Of a stretch of 64,000 bases of DNA, positions 25,446 to 35,652 are shown one piece after another. The notes beneath the pieces are model-generated. The model was not told the DNA's origin. It did not search any database and saw nothing but the letters and a program-made list of their open reading frames with translations. Numbering within the stretch: the first letter of the stretch is position 1; every line of letters begins with the position of its first letter. The stretch is from Alteromonas indica (GTDB lineage: Bacteria; Pseudomonadota; Gammaproteobacteria; Enterobacterales; Alteromonadaceae): assembly GCA_003056425.1 (NCBI GenBank), contig PYVY01000009.1, positions 124,001 to 188,000 on the forward strand. Direction: 5' to 3'. The position numbers were made by a program, and so were the translations under genes.

Positions 25446-26618
25446 ATGCAGAAAGTAGATATTGCAATAGTTGGCGCGGGCATGGTGGGGCTGACGCTGG
25501 CCGCTGCGTTGGCAAACTCTGCTTTACGGGTGGCGGTCATTAGCCAGGCACCTCTCGCCGCGCCCATACCTGACCAACCTTTGTTGCGGGTCAGTGCTAT
25601 TAATCAGGTTAATCAACAGGCTTTGGCTGAGCTTGGCGTGTGGCAGCGCCTGCCCGATAAACGGGTGGCGGGTTACCGGCATATGCATGTATGGGACAAA
25701 GACAGCTTTGGACATATTCATTTTGATGCCAGTGACTTAAGCACCGATAATTTGGGTTATATTATTGAGAATCAGGTGCTTACCAATGCTTTGGCCGAGC
25801 AGGTAGACAGCCTTGCTAATGTGGTAAGCATACAAGCCGGGGTGGACAAAATATTAACCGGCGAACAAGAAACCATGCTGATGCTGGATAACGATGATGT
25901 CATTGCCTGCCAACTGCTGGTTGGGGCTGACGGGGCCAATTCGATGGTGCGCCGCCACGCAGGTTTTCCGATTACATTTCGGGATTACGCCCATAATGCG
26001 ATAGTGGCCACGGTCAAAACGGCTCAGCCTCACGGGGCGACGGCACGCCAGGTATTTACCCCGCAGGGGCCGTTGGCACTGTTACCGTTGGCAGACCCGC
26101 ACCTGTGTTCCATCGTGTGGTCACAGCAAACGGCGCGCGCCGAGGCGTTAATGCAACAGGAGGAGCAGGCCTTTGCCCAAACGTTAACCGCTACTATAAA
26201 CAGTGCGCTGGGCCCGGTTACTCTTGCCAGTGAGCGGCATATGTTCACGCTTACTATGCGCTATGCCCGCCAATGGGCGGATAATGGGGTCGTTATTGTT
26301 GGTGATGCTGCGCATACCATTCATCCCTTAGCGGGGCAGGGCGCCAATTTAGGTATGCAGGATGCGTTAGCCCTGGCTGTGCATCTGCAAAACCTGCAGC
26401 AGCAGGGTAAAAATATTAGTCGGCATAGGTATTTACGTGCTTTTGAACGCGCCCGCAAAACGGAAGCGATGAAAATGGTTGCCGCCATGGATGGGTTTAA
26501 ACATTTATTTGAAGGCAATAACCCGCTTAAAAAATTAGTGCGCAGTTCTGGTCTGGCTTTCACTAATCAGCTGCCCGCGGTTAAGCGTAAACTGATTGAA
26601 CAGGCCATGGGATGGTGA
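25446..26618 (+). CDS. ubiI: UbiI/VisC-type FAD monooxygenase (ubiquinone synthesis)
   Basis: A 390-aa FAD hydroxylase of the same family as the preceding gene, placed as E. coli ubiI (visC), which hydroxylates C5 of the octaprenylphenol ring. Motifs: VDIAIVGAGMVGLTLAAALA (FAD), LLVGADGANSMVRRHAG, and VIVGDAAHTIHPLAGQGANL. The start is ATG 25446, 12 bp after the ubiH stop, with AAGGAATTAAGCA upstream. A hairpin follows, but a further M24 peptidase gene lies 110 bp on in the same direction. Confidence 0.93.
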   Translation: MQKVDIAIVGAGMVGLTLAAALANSALRVAVISQAPLAAPIPDQPLLRVSAINQVNQQALAELGVWQRLPDKRVAGYRHMHVWDKDSFGHIHFDASDLSTDNLGYIIENQVLTNALAEQVDSLANVVSIQAGVDKILTGEQETMLMLDNDDVIACQLLVGADGANSMVRRHAGFPITFRDYAHNAIVATVKTAQPHGATARQVFTPQGPLALLPLADPHLCSIVWSQQTARAEALMQQEEQAFAQTLTATINSALGPVTLASERHMFTLTMRYARQWADNGVVIVGDAAHTIHPLAGQGANLGMQDALALAVHLQNLQQQGKNISRHRYLRAFERARKTEAMKMVAAMDGFKHLFEGNNPLKKLVRSSGLAFTNQLPAVKRKLIEQAMGW

Positions 26619-26632
26619 TACCTGTGGTAAGA

Positions 26633-26653
26633 GAAGGGCGCTTTTGGCCCTTC
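26633..26653 (+). terminator. Hairpin after ubiI
   Basis: GAAGGGC / GCCCTTC with a seven-base loop. There is no T tract, so it may be a weak or factor-dependent stop. Confidence 0.4.
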
Positions 26654-26728
26654 ATCCGTTAAGGGTTTGCAATACGCCACGCGCCGCCGCATAGTAGAGA
26701 TCTACTTAAGTATCATGGAGCGAACGGT

Positions 26729-28021
26729 GTGGATAAGCGCGCTTTTTTAAAGTTTACCGGGGCCGGGCTGGCAACTATGCCGATGTTGTCTTATGCCCAG
26801 CAACAATCAGCCAAAAAACCTTTTTACACTGACACCAAACTGGCCGACATCACGGCTTCGGTTAAACCGATTACCGCCACTGAACGCAAGGCACGTATCC
26901 GCCAAGCCCAACAGGTAATGGCTAGCCATAATATGGCCGCTATGGTGTTGGAGCCGGGCGCGGCGATGGATTATTTTACTGGCATTAACTGGTGGCGTAG
27001 CGAACGCCTTACTGCCGTGGTAATCCCCCGTGAAGGCGACATCAGCGTTATCACGCCGTTTTTTGAAGCTCCCAGTGTGAAAGAATCCCTGCAGGTGGGA
27101 AACGATGTTCAGGTATGGCAAGAGCACGAAAGTCCGTTTAAGCAAATCAGTCAGTGGCTTAAAGCTCGCAAACTGGATAAAGGGCAACTGGGGTTTGAGT
27201 CTACAGTGCGCTACTTTGTGTTAGATGGGTTGATGGCTGCGCTGCCGGATATGCAAAACGTTTCAGCTGATCCGGTTACCCTGGGTTGTCGGATGTTCAA
27301 AAGCGATCATGAACTTACGCTCATGCATAAAGCAAATGAAGTGACGCTAAAAGCCTATACCCATGTGTATGAGCGGCTCGAAGAAGGCATGAGCCAGGCT
27401 GATGTAAAGCGCTTAATGCACAGTGCTCAGCAAACGCTGGGGGGCAGCGATATATGGACTATGGCGCTGTTCAACGAAGCCAGCGCTTATCCCCACGGCA
27501 CCCGCCAGGAACAAACCCTAAAACCGGGCTCGGTTGTATTAATGGATTGTGGCTGTGCAGTGCAGGGCTATCAGTCCGATATCAGCCGCACGTTTGTCTT
27601 TGGCGAACCCACCTCAAAGCAACAAAAAGTCTGGCAAAGCGTACGCGACGGCCAGCAGGTTGCATTCAAACAAGCGCAATTGGGGAATACGGCGGGTAGC
27701 GTAGATGACGCTGTGCGTGCACTGTATAAAAAACACGGCTATGGGCCCGGCTATCAGTTACCCGGATTATCTCACCGTACCGGCCACGGCATTGGCATGC
27801 AGGGCCATGAACGGGTGAACTTTGTCCATGGCGAAACTACCCGGCTGGCAGCCGGAATGTGTTTTTCTAATGAACCAGGTATTTATTTGCCCGGCGAATT
27901 TGGGGTACGTTTGGAAGACTGTATTTATCTGACTAAAGAAGGCCCTCAATGGTTTACCGAGCCGCCGCAAAGCCTGAGCGAACCGCTCGGTAAGCTGGCC
28001 CCCCTGCAACTGGGCGGCTAA
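26729..28021 (+). CDS. Exported M24-family metallopeptidase (Xaa-Pro dipeptidase/aminopeptidase-like)
   Basis: A 430-aa M24 enzyme with GTG start 26729 (GGAG upstream). Unlike PepP it begins KRAFLKFTGAGLATM, then an SYA-QQ cleavage-like site: a Tat-like signal with Lys-Arg in place of the twin Arg, so export is likely but the route is uncertain. The metal ligands are complete: LMDCGCAVQGYQSDISRTF (two Asp), GHGIGMQGHE (His), SNEPGIYLPGEFG (Glu) and VRLED (Glu). It is probably a periplasmic peptidase acting on X-Pro or similar peptides. It lies between ubiI and a convergent LysR gene, outside the conserved E. coli gene order. Confidence 0.88.
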   Translation: MDKRAFLKFTGAGLATMPMLSYAQQQSAKKPFYTDTKLADITASVKPITATERKARIRQAQQVMASHNMAAMVLEPGAAMDYFTGINWWRSERLTAVVIPREGDISVITPFFEAPSVKESLQVGNDVQVWQEHESPFKQISQWLKARKLDKGQLGFESTVRYFVLDGLMAALPDMQNVSADPVTLGCRMFKSDHELTLMHKANEVTLKAYTHVYERLEEGMSQADVKRLMHSAQQTLGGSDIWTMALFNEASAYPHGTRQEQTLKPGSVVLMDCGCAVQGYQSDISRTFVFGEPTSKQQKVWQSVRDGQQVAFKQAQLGNTAGSVDDAVRALYKKHGYGPGYQLPGLSHRTGHGIGMQGHERVNFVHGETTRLAAGMCFSNEPGIYLPGEFGVRLEDCIYLTKEGPQWFTEPPQSLSEPLGKLAPLQLGG

Positions 28022-28043
28022 CGTTGCACCCGGGGTTACGCCT

Positions 28044-28898
28044 TTAATGCACACCGGTCAGGCGTGACTTGAAAAATTCGGCCAGGGTTTTGCTGACTAC
28101 CGGATGCTGGGTGTCCTGATTATACAGGCAAATATTGACCTTCCCCAGCCTTGGCAGGTTGGGGTGGGTAAGTATTGCTAGGTTGTCGGGCATACTTGAC
28201 CGAGCCAGGGCAGTAATACCCAATCCCTGCCCGATAGCCGCAACCAAACCGGATAAATCTGCGTTGGTATAGGTTATTTTCCAGGCCTTCGTTTGTTGTT
28301 TCAGCAACTCGATTACCCGGCTACGATAAACACATCCATCCGGGGCCAACACCAGCGAAATATTTTCAGCCGCAAAGGGCCGGGTGGCATCGCCTACCCA
28401 CACCATGTCATCTTGCAGCACGACTTCACCTTCGGTTTGTTCATGCGGATTAGCCAAAGCCAAAATCAAATCGAAACTATCGCGCCGGCTTTGATGTAGT
28501 AGATCGCGACTCAGCGCTGAGGTTACCTCCAACGACACATCAGGGTAGCGTTTGGAAAACTCACCAATCAGGCCGGGCAGCAGGGTAGAAGCAAACTCGT
28601 TAGGGATCCCCAGGCGTAAACGGCCGCTTAGCGGCGCAGGGGTTAAAGCCCGGAACACCGCATCGTTTAACTCTAATAGTTCTTTGGCCCGCGAGTACAA
28701 CCAATTGCCATCTGCGCTAGGGGTGTGCCGCTGACCTACTTTAGTAAACAGCTTGCGCCCCAGCTGGGCTTCAAGTTTTTTTATTTGCAGGCTGATAGCG
28801 GGTTGGGAGCGGCCCAGCAGCTCGCCAGCTTTGGCATACCCGCCCTGTTCGATGACACTGACAAAGGTGCGTAAATTATCTAAGGAAAGCTGTTTCAT
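28044..28898 (-). CDS. LysR-family transcriptional regulator
   Basis: A 284-aa LysR regulator with the N-terminal winged helix (LRTFVSVIEQGGYAKAGELL, then GRSQPAISLQIKKLEAQLG) and a PBP2 effector domain. The sequence after the helix (TPSADGNWLYSRAKELLEL) is like the LrhA/HexA subgroup. It is not obviously GcvA. It is convergent with the exported M24 peptidase and divergent from gcvT. A dyad in the shared promoter region may be its operator, and it could act on either neighbour. Confidence 0.9.
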   Translation of the reverse strand: MKQLSLDNLRTFVSVIEQGGYAKAGELLGRSQPAISLQIKKLEAQLGRKLFTKVGQRHTPSADGNWLYSRAKELLELNDAVFRALTPAPLSGRLRLGIPNEFASTLLPGLIGEFSKRYPDVSLEVTSALSRDLLHQSRRDSFDLILALANPHEQTEGEVVLQDDMVWVGDATRPFAAENISLVLAPDGCVYRSRVIELLKQQTKAWKITYTNADLSGLVAAIGQGLGITALARSSMPDNLAILTHPNLPRLGKVNICLYNQDTQHPVVSKTLAEFFKSRLTGVH

Positions 28899-28932
28899 AT
28901 TGATTTAAAATTCTGATGTGCAACGACAGATA

Positions 28933-28954
28933 CATTACAATCTTAAATGTAATG
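28933..28954. promoter_or_regulatory. Dyad between the LysR gene and gcvT
   Basis: CATTAC / GTAATG separated by ten bases, including TTACA-N8-TGTAA, which fits the T-N11-A LysR box type. It is 35 bp upstream of the LysR start and about 85 bp upstream of gcvT. Confidence 0.45.
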
Positions 28955-29036
28955 ATAAAAAATTCCAATTTGTTCCGCTTATATTGCCCCCCTATACTGA
29001 ACTTCTCATTTATACACTCACATAAGGTTGCGTTGT

Positions 29037-30116
29037 ATGAGCAGCAAAACTGCGCTTCACGCCAAGCATCTGGAAGCCGGTGCGAAAATGGTGGATTTTT
29101 TCGGTTGGGAAATGCCCATCAGCTATGGTTCGCAAATTGAAGAGCATCACGCCGTGCGCCAAGATGCTGGCATGTTTGATGTGTCACATATGACGATAGT
29201 AGATGTGACGGGCGAACAGGCCCAACCTTATCTGCGTTACTTGCTGGCCAACGATGTCGCTAAGCTACAGGACAAGGGCAAAGCGCTTTACAGTGGAATG
29301 CTGAATGAGGCTGGCGGCGTAGTAGATGACCTGATTGTATATCATTTTGATGCCACTAATTATCGCTTGGTAGTGAATTCGGCTACCCGCGAAAAAGACA
29401 TGAACTGGCTGTTGTCAAAAGCCGAAGGCTTTGCCGTCACAATCACTGAAAAGCCAGATTTTGCAATGCTGGCGGTGCAGGGGCCGGGCGCAAAAGACAA
29501 AGCCGCTAACCTGTTCAGCGAAGCGCAAAAAGAAGCAGTGGCGGGAATGAAACCCTTCTACGGTGTGCAGGCTGAAGATTTGTTTATCGCCACCACCGGC
29601 TATACCGGTGAAGCCGGCTATGAAATTATGGTGCCGGTGGCTCGTGCGGCTCAGTTTTGGCAAGAATTACTTAACGCAGGGGTGAAACCGTGTGGGTTGG
29701 GCGCGCGTGATACGTTGCGCCTGGAAGCCGGTATGAACTTGTACGGTCAGGACATGGATGAAACCATATCACCCCTGGCCGCCAATATGGGCTGGACCAT
29801 TACCTGGGAACCGGCCGAGCGTAACTTTGTTGGCCGTCAGGCCCTAGAAACACTTAAAGCCCAAGGAACCGATAAGCTGGTGGGGCTGGTTATGAAAGAA
29901 AAAGGCGTATTGCGCGCTGGCCAGAAAATTAAAACAGATAACGGCGAAGGTGTCATCACCTCCGGTACATTTTCACCTACCTTAGGCCACGCTATCGCAA
30001 TGGCACGAATTCCTGCCGGCACCCCGGCAACGGTAGAGGTGGAAATGCGCAAAAAGTGGGTTACAGTAGATGTGGTTAAGCCCTGCTTTGTACGCAATGG
30101 TAAAAGCGCTTTATAA
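29037..30116 (+). CDS. gcvT: Glycine cleavage system T-protein (aminomethyltransferase)
   Basis: Transfers the methylene unit from the H-protein-bound aminomethyl group to tetrahydrofolate and releases ammonia. The 359 aa start at ATG 29037 with AAGG nine bases upstream; an earlier TTG at 29028 lacks spacing. Motifs: [17 protein letters not shown], the folate-binding FDVSHM segment, VQGPGA, and [20 protein letters not shown], which holds residues for catalysis. It leads the gcvT-gcvH-gcvP operon, with gcvH 27 bp downstream. Confidence 0.97.
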   Translation: MSSKTALHAKHLEAGAKMVDFFGWEMPISYGSQIEEHHAVRQDAGMFDVSHMTIVDVTGEQAQPYLRYLLANDVAKLQDKGKALYSGMLNEAGGVVDDLIVYHFDATNYRLVVNSATREKDMNWLLSKAEGFAVTITEKPDFAMLAVQGPGAKDKAANLFSEAQKEAVAGMKPFYGVQAEDLFIATTGYTGEAGYEIMVPVARAAQFWQELLNAGVKPCGLGARDTLRLEAGMNLYGQDMDETISPLAANMGWTITWEPAERNFVGRQALETLKAQGTDKLVGLVMKEKGVLRAGQKIKTDNGEGVITSGTFSPTLGHAIAMARIPAGTPATVEVEMRKKWVTVDVVKPCFVRNGKSAL

Positions 30117-30143
30117 CGATTAACTTCAACGTCAGGAAATACT

Positions 30144-30533
30144 ATGAGCAATATCCCCTCTGATTTACGCTACGCCGCTACCCATGAGTGGGTTCGCCCT
30201 GAAGGCGACGGTGTTTTCACTGTAGGCATTTCTGAACACGCCCAGGATTTATTGGGTGACATGGTGTTTGTCGACCTGCCTGATGCAGGTGACAAAGTGA
30301 GCACTGGCGACGATGTCGCGGTGGCGGAGTCGGTGAAAGCCGCTTCTGATGTGTATGCACCGCTAACCGGCGAAGTGATTGCCATCAATGAAGATTTGGA
30401 AGACTCCCCTGAACTGGTCAACTCTGACCCCTATGGCGACGGCTGGTTATTTAAAATCAAAGCCGACGATCCAGAAGAAGTGGAAGGTCTGTTAAACGCA
30501 GAAGGTTATCAGGCCTCAATTGACGAAGAATAA
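30144..30533 (+). CDS. gcvH: Glycine cleavage system H-protein
   Basis: Lipoyl carrier protein that shuttles the aminomethyl group between P, T and L proteins. The 129 aa include the lipoylation site [11 protein letters not shown] with Lys65, and the conserved [16 protein letters not shown] and [10 protein letters not shown] strong hairpin terminator lies between its stop and gcvP. Confidence 0.98.
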   Translation: MSNIPSDLRYAATHEWVRPEGDGVFTVGISEHAQDLLGDMVFVDLPDAGDKVSTGDDVAVAESVKAASDVYAPLTGEVIAINEDLEDSPELVNSDPYGDGWLFKIKADDPEEVEGLLNAEGYQASIDEE

Positions 30534-30569
30534 GCCACAAGACTTGTCATCTCGTCAGTACCACTAAAG

Positions 30570-30600
30570 AAAAGGGGCCGGATTATCGCCCCTTTTGTCT
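30570..30600 (+). terminator. Hairpin terminator or attenuator between gcvH and gcvP
   Basis: AAAAGGGGC / GCCCCTTTT with a nine-base loop. It is followed by GTCTTTT and lies 34 bp before the gcvP ATG, inside the operon. Confidence 0.8.
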
Positions 30601-30633
30601 TTTACCAACCATGGCACGCGCTTAAATACCATT

Positions 30634-33531
30634 ATGACAGATACCTCTAAAACGCTGGCTCAGCTAGAGCAAAACAATGCCTTTGTTCGCCGTCATATCG
30701 GCCCGGGCGAAACGGAAATCAGCAGTATGCTGCAAACCATTAACGCCGAGTCGTTGGATGATTTAACGCAGCAAACGGTTCCTGCCGGAATATTACTCGA
30801 CAAACCGATAGAGACCGGTGAAGGCGCAAGCGAAGTCGACGCCTTAAGCGCACTGAAAGCGGTAGCGGCTAAGAACAAAATCAACCGCTCGTTTATTGGT
30901 ATGGGGTATTACGATACCCATGTACCGAATGTTATTTTGCGGAATGTGCTGGAAAACCCAGGTTGGTATACCGCCTATACGCCTTACCAGCCAGAAATTG
31001 CGCAAGGCCGCCTGGAAGCTATTCTAAATTTCCAGCAAGTCACTATTGATTTAACCGGGCTGGAGCTGGCTTCTGCCTCGCTGCTGGATGAAGGTACCGC
31101 CGCTGCAGAGGCAATGGCCCTGGCCAAGCGCGTGTCCAAAAACAAAAAAGCGAATCTGTTCTTTATTGCCGATGATGTGCACCCGCAAACCCGCGATGTG
31201 GTGGAAACCCGCGCCGAAATGTTTGGCTTTGGTATTGTCAGTGGCCCGACTGAACAGGCTAGCGAGCACGATGTGTTTGGCGCGTTGTTGCAATATCCGT
31301 CTACTACCGGTGAAGTAAAGGACATTAGCGATACTATTGCCGCGGTGCAGGCGAATAAAGGAATAGTGGCTGTAGCGGCTGACCTGATGAGCCTGGTAAT
31401 GTTGAAATCGCCAGGTGAATTAGGCGCCGATGTGGCCTTGGGAAGTGCGCAGCGCTTTGGCGTACCGATGGGCTATGGCGGGCCACATGCGGCCTTTTTT
31501 GCTACCCGCGATAGCTACAAACGTTCATTACCCGGGCGTATTATTGGCGTAAGCAAAGATACCCGGGGCCGCCCGGCACTGCGGATGGCGCTGCAAACCC
31601 GCGAGCAGCATATACGCCGGGAAAAAGCGAACTCCAACATTTGTACGGCGCAGGTTTTATTAGCCAATATGGCCTCATTTTACGCCGTTTACCATGGTCC
31701 TGAGGGCCTGAAGACGATTGCTTCGCGCATTCACCGGTTAGCCGACATTCTGGCCAGTGGGCTGAAACAAAAGGGACTGGGCCTAAAACATGCTACCTGG
31801 TTTGATACCCTCACCGTATTAACCGACAACAAAGCTGATGTGTTGCAACGCGCTTATGCCAAAGGCATCAATTTGCGGGCAGATATCGACGGCGCGGTAG
31901 GTATTGCACTGGATGAAACCAGCACCCGTAATGATGTTCAGGCGCTTTTTGATGTGCTACTGGGAGAAGGCCATAATTTGCAAGTGGCTAATCTGGATGA
32001 CGATGTGACTACACAAGGTAGCCAGTCAATTCCGGCTTCACTACGCCGTACCAGCGATATTCTACAACACGAGGTATTCAATCAGTATCATTCAGAAACT
32101 GAAATGCTGCGTTATATTAAGTCGCTGGAAAACAAAGATCTGGCCCTGAACCATTCAATGATTTCGTTGGGTTCATGCACCATGAAACTTAACGCCACGG
32201 CAGAGATGATTCCGGTCACCTGGCCGGAGTTTGGCCAACTGCATCCCTTTGCCCCGTTGGATCAGGCGGCCGGTTATCACGAAATGATCAGTGAGCTGGC
32301 ACAATGGCTTATCAGCATTACCGGTTACGATGCCATGTCGATGCAACCAAACTCTGGTGCGCAGGGCGAGTATGCCGGGCTGCTGGCTATTCAGCGTTAT
32401 CATGAAAGCCGTGGTGAAGGGCACCGTAACGTATGTCTTATTCCCAGCTCTGCCCATGGTACCAATCCTGCGTCTGCGCAAATGGTTAGCCTGAAGGTGG
32501 TAGTGGTAAATTGTGATAAAAACGGTAACGTTGACCTGAAGGATTTGCGCGCCAAAGCCGAGGAGGTTGGCGACAATCTGTCTTGCGCGATGATTACGTA
32601 CCCCTCTACCCACGGGGTATACGAAGAAACGGTACGTGAAATGTGCGAAATTGTGCACCAGTATGGCGGCCAGGTTTACATGGATGGGGCCAACATGAAT
32701 GCGCAGGTTGGCATTACCGCGCCAGGCTTTATCGGCTCGGATGTATCGCATTTGAACCTACATAAAACATTTTGCATACCGCATGGTGGCGGCGGTCCGG
32801 GCATGGGTCCCATCGGGGTTAAGTCGCACCTTGCGCCATTTTTACCTAACCACAGCGTAGTCGATATTGACGGTGCCGGTAAAGATTGCGGCGCAGTATC
32901 GGCAGCCCCATGGGGCAGTGCCTCTATTTTGCCTATTAGCTATATGTATATCAAAATGATGGGTGCCGAAGGCCTGCGCAAAGCCACACAGGTAGCCATC
33001 CTTAACGCCAACTACGTTGCTAAGCAGTTGGAAGGTCACTTTGACGTTCTTTATAAAGGCCGTAACGGCCGGGTGGCGCATGAATGTATTATTGATTTGC
33101 GGCCATTAAAAGAAGCCAGTGGCGTAAGTGAAATCGATATTGCCAAACGACTGAACGATTACGGTTTTCATGCCCCCACCATGAGCTTCCCGGTAGCGGG
33201 TACGTTAATGATAGAGCCTACCGAATCAGAGGCAAAATACGAACTGGATCGGTTTATTGAAGCGATGATCAGCATTCGCAAAGAAATTGCCAAAGTGGAA
33301 AGTGGCGAGTGGGCTGCGGATAACAATCCACTGCATTTCGCCCCCCACACTCTGGCCGATATTTGCGATAGTAACTGGGATCGCAGCTATGATCGTAATT
33401 TGGCAGCCTATCCAGTTGCTGCGGTAGCCCGTAACAAGTTCTGGCCCAGCGTGAATCGTATTGATGATGTGTATGGCGATCGTAATCTGATGTGCTCATG
33501 TGCCCCGATAGAGGCTTATCGGGAAGAATAA
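30634..33531 (+). CDS. gcvP: Glycine dehydrogenase (decarboxylating), P-protein
   Basis: PLP enzyme that decarboxylates glycine and loads the aminomethyl group on the H-protein. ATG 30634 gives 965 aa ([20 protein letters not shown]), the normal length for the single-chain form; the frame extends to a TTG at 30595, inside the upstream hairpin. Two homologous halves are visible. The PLP lysine is in [19 protein letters not shown]. The N-terminal RRHIGPGE and the [10 protein letters not shown] segment are conserved. A terminator follows. Confidence 0.98.
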   Translation: MTDTSKTLAQLEQNNAFVRRHIGPGETEISSMLQTINAESLDDLTQQTVPAGILLDKPIETGEGASEVDALSALKAVAAKNKINRSFIGMGYYDTHVPNVILRNVLENPGWYTAYTPYQPEIAQGRLEAILNFQQVTIDLTGLELASASLLDEGTAAAEAMALAKRVSKNKKANLFFIADDVHPQTRDVVETRAEMFGFGIVSGPTEQASEHDVFGALLQYPSTTGEVKDISDTIAAVQANKGIVAVAADLMSLVMLKSPGELGADVALGSAQRFGVPMGYGGPHAAFFATRDSYKRSLPGRIIGVSKDTRGRPALRMALQTREQHIRREKANSNICTAQVLLANMASFYAVYHGPEGLKTIASRIHRLADILASGLKQKGLGLKHATWFDTLTVLTDNKADVLQRAYAKGINLRADIDGAVGIALDETSTRNDVQALFDVLLGEGHNLQVANLDDDVTTQGSQSIPASLRRTSDILQHEVFNQYHSETEMLRYIKSLENKDLALNHSMISLGSCTMKLNATAEMIPVTWPEFGQLHPFAPLDQAAGYHEMISELAQWLISITGYDAMSMQPNSGAQGEYAGLLAIQRYHESRGEGHRNVCLIPSSAHGTNPASAQMVSLKVVVVNCDKNGNVDLKDLRAKAEEVGDNLSCAMITYPSTHGVYEETVREMCEIVHQYGGQVYMDGANMNAQVGITAPGFIGSDVSHLNLHKTFCIPHGGGGPGMGPIGVKSHLAPFLPNHSVVDIDGAGKDCGAVSAAPWGSASILPISYMYIKMMGAEGLRKATQVAILNANYVAKQLEGHFDVLYKGRNGRVAHECIIDLRPLKEASGVSEIDIAKRLNDYGFHAPTMSFPVAGTLMIEPTESEAKYELDRFIEAMISIRKEIAKVESGEWAADNNPLHFAPHTLADICDSNWDRSYDRNLAAYPVAAVARNKFWPSVNRIDDVYGDRNLMCSCAPIEAYREE

Positions 33532-33590
33532 GTGAGTTGACCGCATCAACTGTAGTTGGAAATTACAATTGAAACTGGTGACTTAGGCAG

Positions 33591-33620
33591 AAAAAGGCGA
33601 ACCAAACGGTTCGCCTTTTT
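33591..33620 (+). terminator. Rho-independent terminator of the gcv operon
   Basis: AAAAAGGCGAACC / GGTTCGCCTTTTT around an AAAC loop, followed by further T residues. Confidence 0.93.
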
Positions 33621-34574
33621 TATTGGATAATATTCCCTGGTGGACCAGAACCCGATCCGGTTGACCGCAGTGCATCTGTAGCGGGGCAAACTATAGCAAA
33701 GCGTTTATGGGCCTACTTAATATGACTAAGACTAGCCAGTAGTGAGTATACATTTATGTAGGTTGCCACAGGCGCCTGGGTGAACACTCAACATTATTAA
33801 GCTTTGGCACCCAGAGATAAGGGGCGGTAATCGCAATGGAGTCTTTGTTAATTAGCTCCTGCACATAACCGATGAAAGCTATCGAATTATTAGCGCTGCT
33901 TAGCCCAAGGGAAGGGCCTTTGCATGGGTTCATTTCTAACTAAGAGTCCATACACGGATTAAAATATACATATATAAATAAAGTTAGATATAGTGAAAAT
34001 AACCGATATATTCCAACTTATAGTTTTAACTACATGATTACTATGACTAATAATATATTTTTATTTTATTTTAATATGAAATGTAGAGTGAGCGCTATCC
34101 GAGTTTGTAGACGTAAACCCACCCTGATTTTGCGTAAAGCAAAAGGCGCGGCGGGTAAAGCAGGTTATTATTTTACCCTGGGGATAATGCTTGCACAGTA
34201 AGGCCGCCACACCGTGGTGAATTTATTTAAAGAGAGGGTTGAGGCAGGAGGTAATGAATTTAACCTATTGAAATATAGTTATATATTTTGTTATGAGTGT
34301 ATAGAGGTTTATCACGGCGTTTTCTGCTCTATTTCGATTCTTCACAAAGGGTTTTAGGCAGAGTGAGGCTTAATAACGATAGCGAATTAGCGCGTTTTCC
34401 CCTTTTTGTGAATCAAACGGTAGTCATAATGTATTGGTATATATATTTATACATAAAAAGTTATTTCATGTAATTTGGGGTGTGTTGGTTAAAATTGTTT
34501 TATTATGGGGCGTCATGCTGTATGGTGCGTGCGCCTGGTTTGGCGATAAAGACACTTTTTAAAGGAATAACATA
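33621..34574. other. Long intergenic region, AT-rich in its centre
   Basis: About 950 bp with no ORF of 60 codons. The part at about 33,955-34,090 and 34,255-34,300 is strikingly AT-rich compared with the flanks. A small TTTTGC / GCAAAA hairpin lies near 34,132-34,148. The promoter and leader of the beta-barrel gene must be at the right end. No known RNA family was recognised. Confidence 0.6.
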
Positions 34575-35168
34575 ATGAAACACATTCTTATCTCAGCCGC
34601 ATTTGCGACTTTTTCATTCAACGCCTTCGCAGCAGACATGTTTTCGGCCGGTCCTTCATGGGATTACGTAGAAGCCGGTTATCAACAAGCTGAAATTGAT
34701 GACGCGGGTGACTTTGAGCCTAAAGGTTATGCCCTTGCTGCGTCTAAAGCTATTGGCGAAAACTTCTTTTTAAAAGCGAACTACAGCGACTTGAGTGAAG
34801 AAGAATCCGGGCTGGACACAGATCTTAGTCAATTCTCTGCCGGTGTAGGTTATCGCTATAGTGCGACCAAAACCACAGATGTTTACGGCGTAGTAAGCTT
34901 TGAACGTATTGAAATTGAAGCGTCGGCCTTTGGTGAATCCGTAGAAGCCGATGATGACGGATTTGGTATCGAGGCGGGCATACGCTCGATGATTATTGAC
35001 CAGCTGGAATTATCAGCAGCGGTAAAACATATTGAAATGGACGAAGGCGATACCGGTTTCGTTGCAGGCGCGAACTTTTATATTACACCTGCTATTGCAG
35101 TAGGCGCATCATATGAGATGCGTGATGACATCGATTTCTTAGGTGCTGATATTCGTTACAGCTTCTAA
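34575..35168 (+). CDS. Small outer-membrane beta-barrel protein
   Basis: A 197-aa protein with signal peptide MKHILISAAFATFSFNAFAAD, followed by about eight alternating amphipathic strands (YVEAGYQQAEI, FLKANYSDL, AGVGYRYSA, DVYGVVSFERIEI) and a terminal ADIRYSF, whose last Phe is the barrel-assembly signal. It is acidic and belongs to the general OmpA-like/porin-like small barrel group. AAAGGAATAACATA precedes the ATG. A long upstream AT-rich leader suggests regulated expression. No specific function can be named. Confidence 0.83.
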   Translation: MKHILISAAFATFSFNAFAADMFSAGPSWDYVEAGYQQAEIDDAGDFEPKGYALAASKAIGENFFLKANYSDLSEEESGLDTDLSQFSAGVGYRYSATKTTDVYGVVSFERIEIEASAFGESVEADDDGFGIEAGIRSMIIDQLELSAAVKHIEMDEGDTGFVAGANFYITPAIAVGASYEMRDDIDFLGADIRYSF

Positions 35169-35185
35169 TATAGCGATAGTGTTTT

Positions 35186-35222
35186 GTATACAGCGGGCGC
35201 AAGTCCGCTTGTATACGTTTTA
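35186..35222 (+). terminator. Terminator-like hairpin after the beta-barrel gene
   Basis: GTATACA and CGG pair with CCG and TTGTATAC around a GCGCAAGT-like loop (one offset base), followed by GTTTTATTG. Confidence 0.7.
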
Positions 35223-35301
35223 TTGTCTGTGCTGTTACACCCTTAACTACCTTTCTCATCATAGCCTTTCGCCCATTCCTTAAGCTAAACTGCCTGACTA
35301 C

Positions 35302-35473
35302 CTGCTCAGTGACCAGGGTAGTTCCCAAACATCTGGGTATGCTGATGCTGCCTGGTAATGGGCTGTCATAAACCTCCATGTTGCCCATAAAGTTTACTGT
35401 TGGCGGCTGAGGATTATCTGTGTACTTTGCTTCCGCGGCCCGCCGTCTGATAAGCGAGGCCAGCCTAACCTAA
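35302..35473. repeat. Tandem intergenic repeat, family 2, copy 1
   Basis: Begins CTGCTCAGTGACC and ends GCCAGCCTAACCTAA. It shares with copy 2 the blocks TCTGGGTATG, the block TGCCCATAAAG and the block CCGCCGTCTGATAAGCGAGG. Copies 1 and 2 are 176 bp apart. Confidence 0.85.
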
Positions 35474-35477
35474 CTGC

Positions 35478-35652
35478 CTGCTCAGTAACGACGGTAATTC
35501 CTCAAACCTCTGGGTATGGTGGCGCGGCCTGATAATAGGCTGTTGTAAAACTCCATGCTGCCCATAAAGGTTACAGGGCCTGAGAGAGGGTTGGCTGCGT
35601 AGTTTGATTCGACTGCCCGCCGTCTGATAAGCGAGGCTAACCTAACCTAACC
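35478..35652. repeat. Tandem intergenic repeat, family 2, copy 2
   Basis: Same order of blocks as copy 1 (CTGCTCAGTAACG, CTCTGGGTATG, TGCCCATAAAG, CCGCCGTCTGATAAGCGAGG, then CTAACCTAACCTAACC). A decayed third piece seems to follow at 35653-35690. The copies have diverged by many single changes, so the duplication is not recent. Confidence 0.85.

Noticed and set aside
28899..29036. Glycine riboswitch upstream of gcvT
   Set aside because: The gap is only 138 bp and lacks the conserved glycine aptamer core; only a LysR-type dyad is visible.
32173..32751. 192-codon antisense ORF inside gcvP
   Set aside because: Shadow of a strongly conserved coding sequence with no independent support.
35092..35388. 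98-codon minus-strand ORF over the beta-barrel terminator and repeat copy 1
   Set aside because: It crosses the 3' end of a plus-strand gene and is made of repeat sequence; the second repeat copy does not keep the frame.
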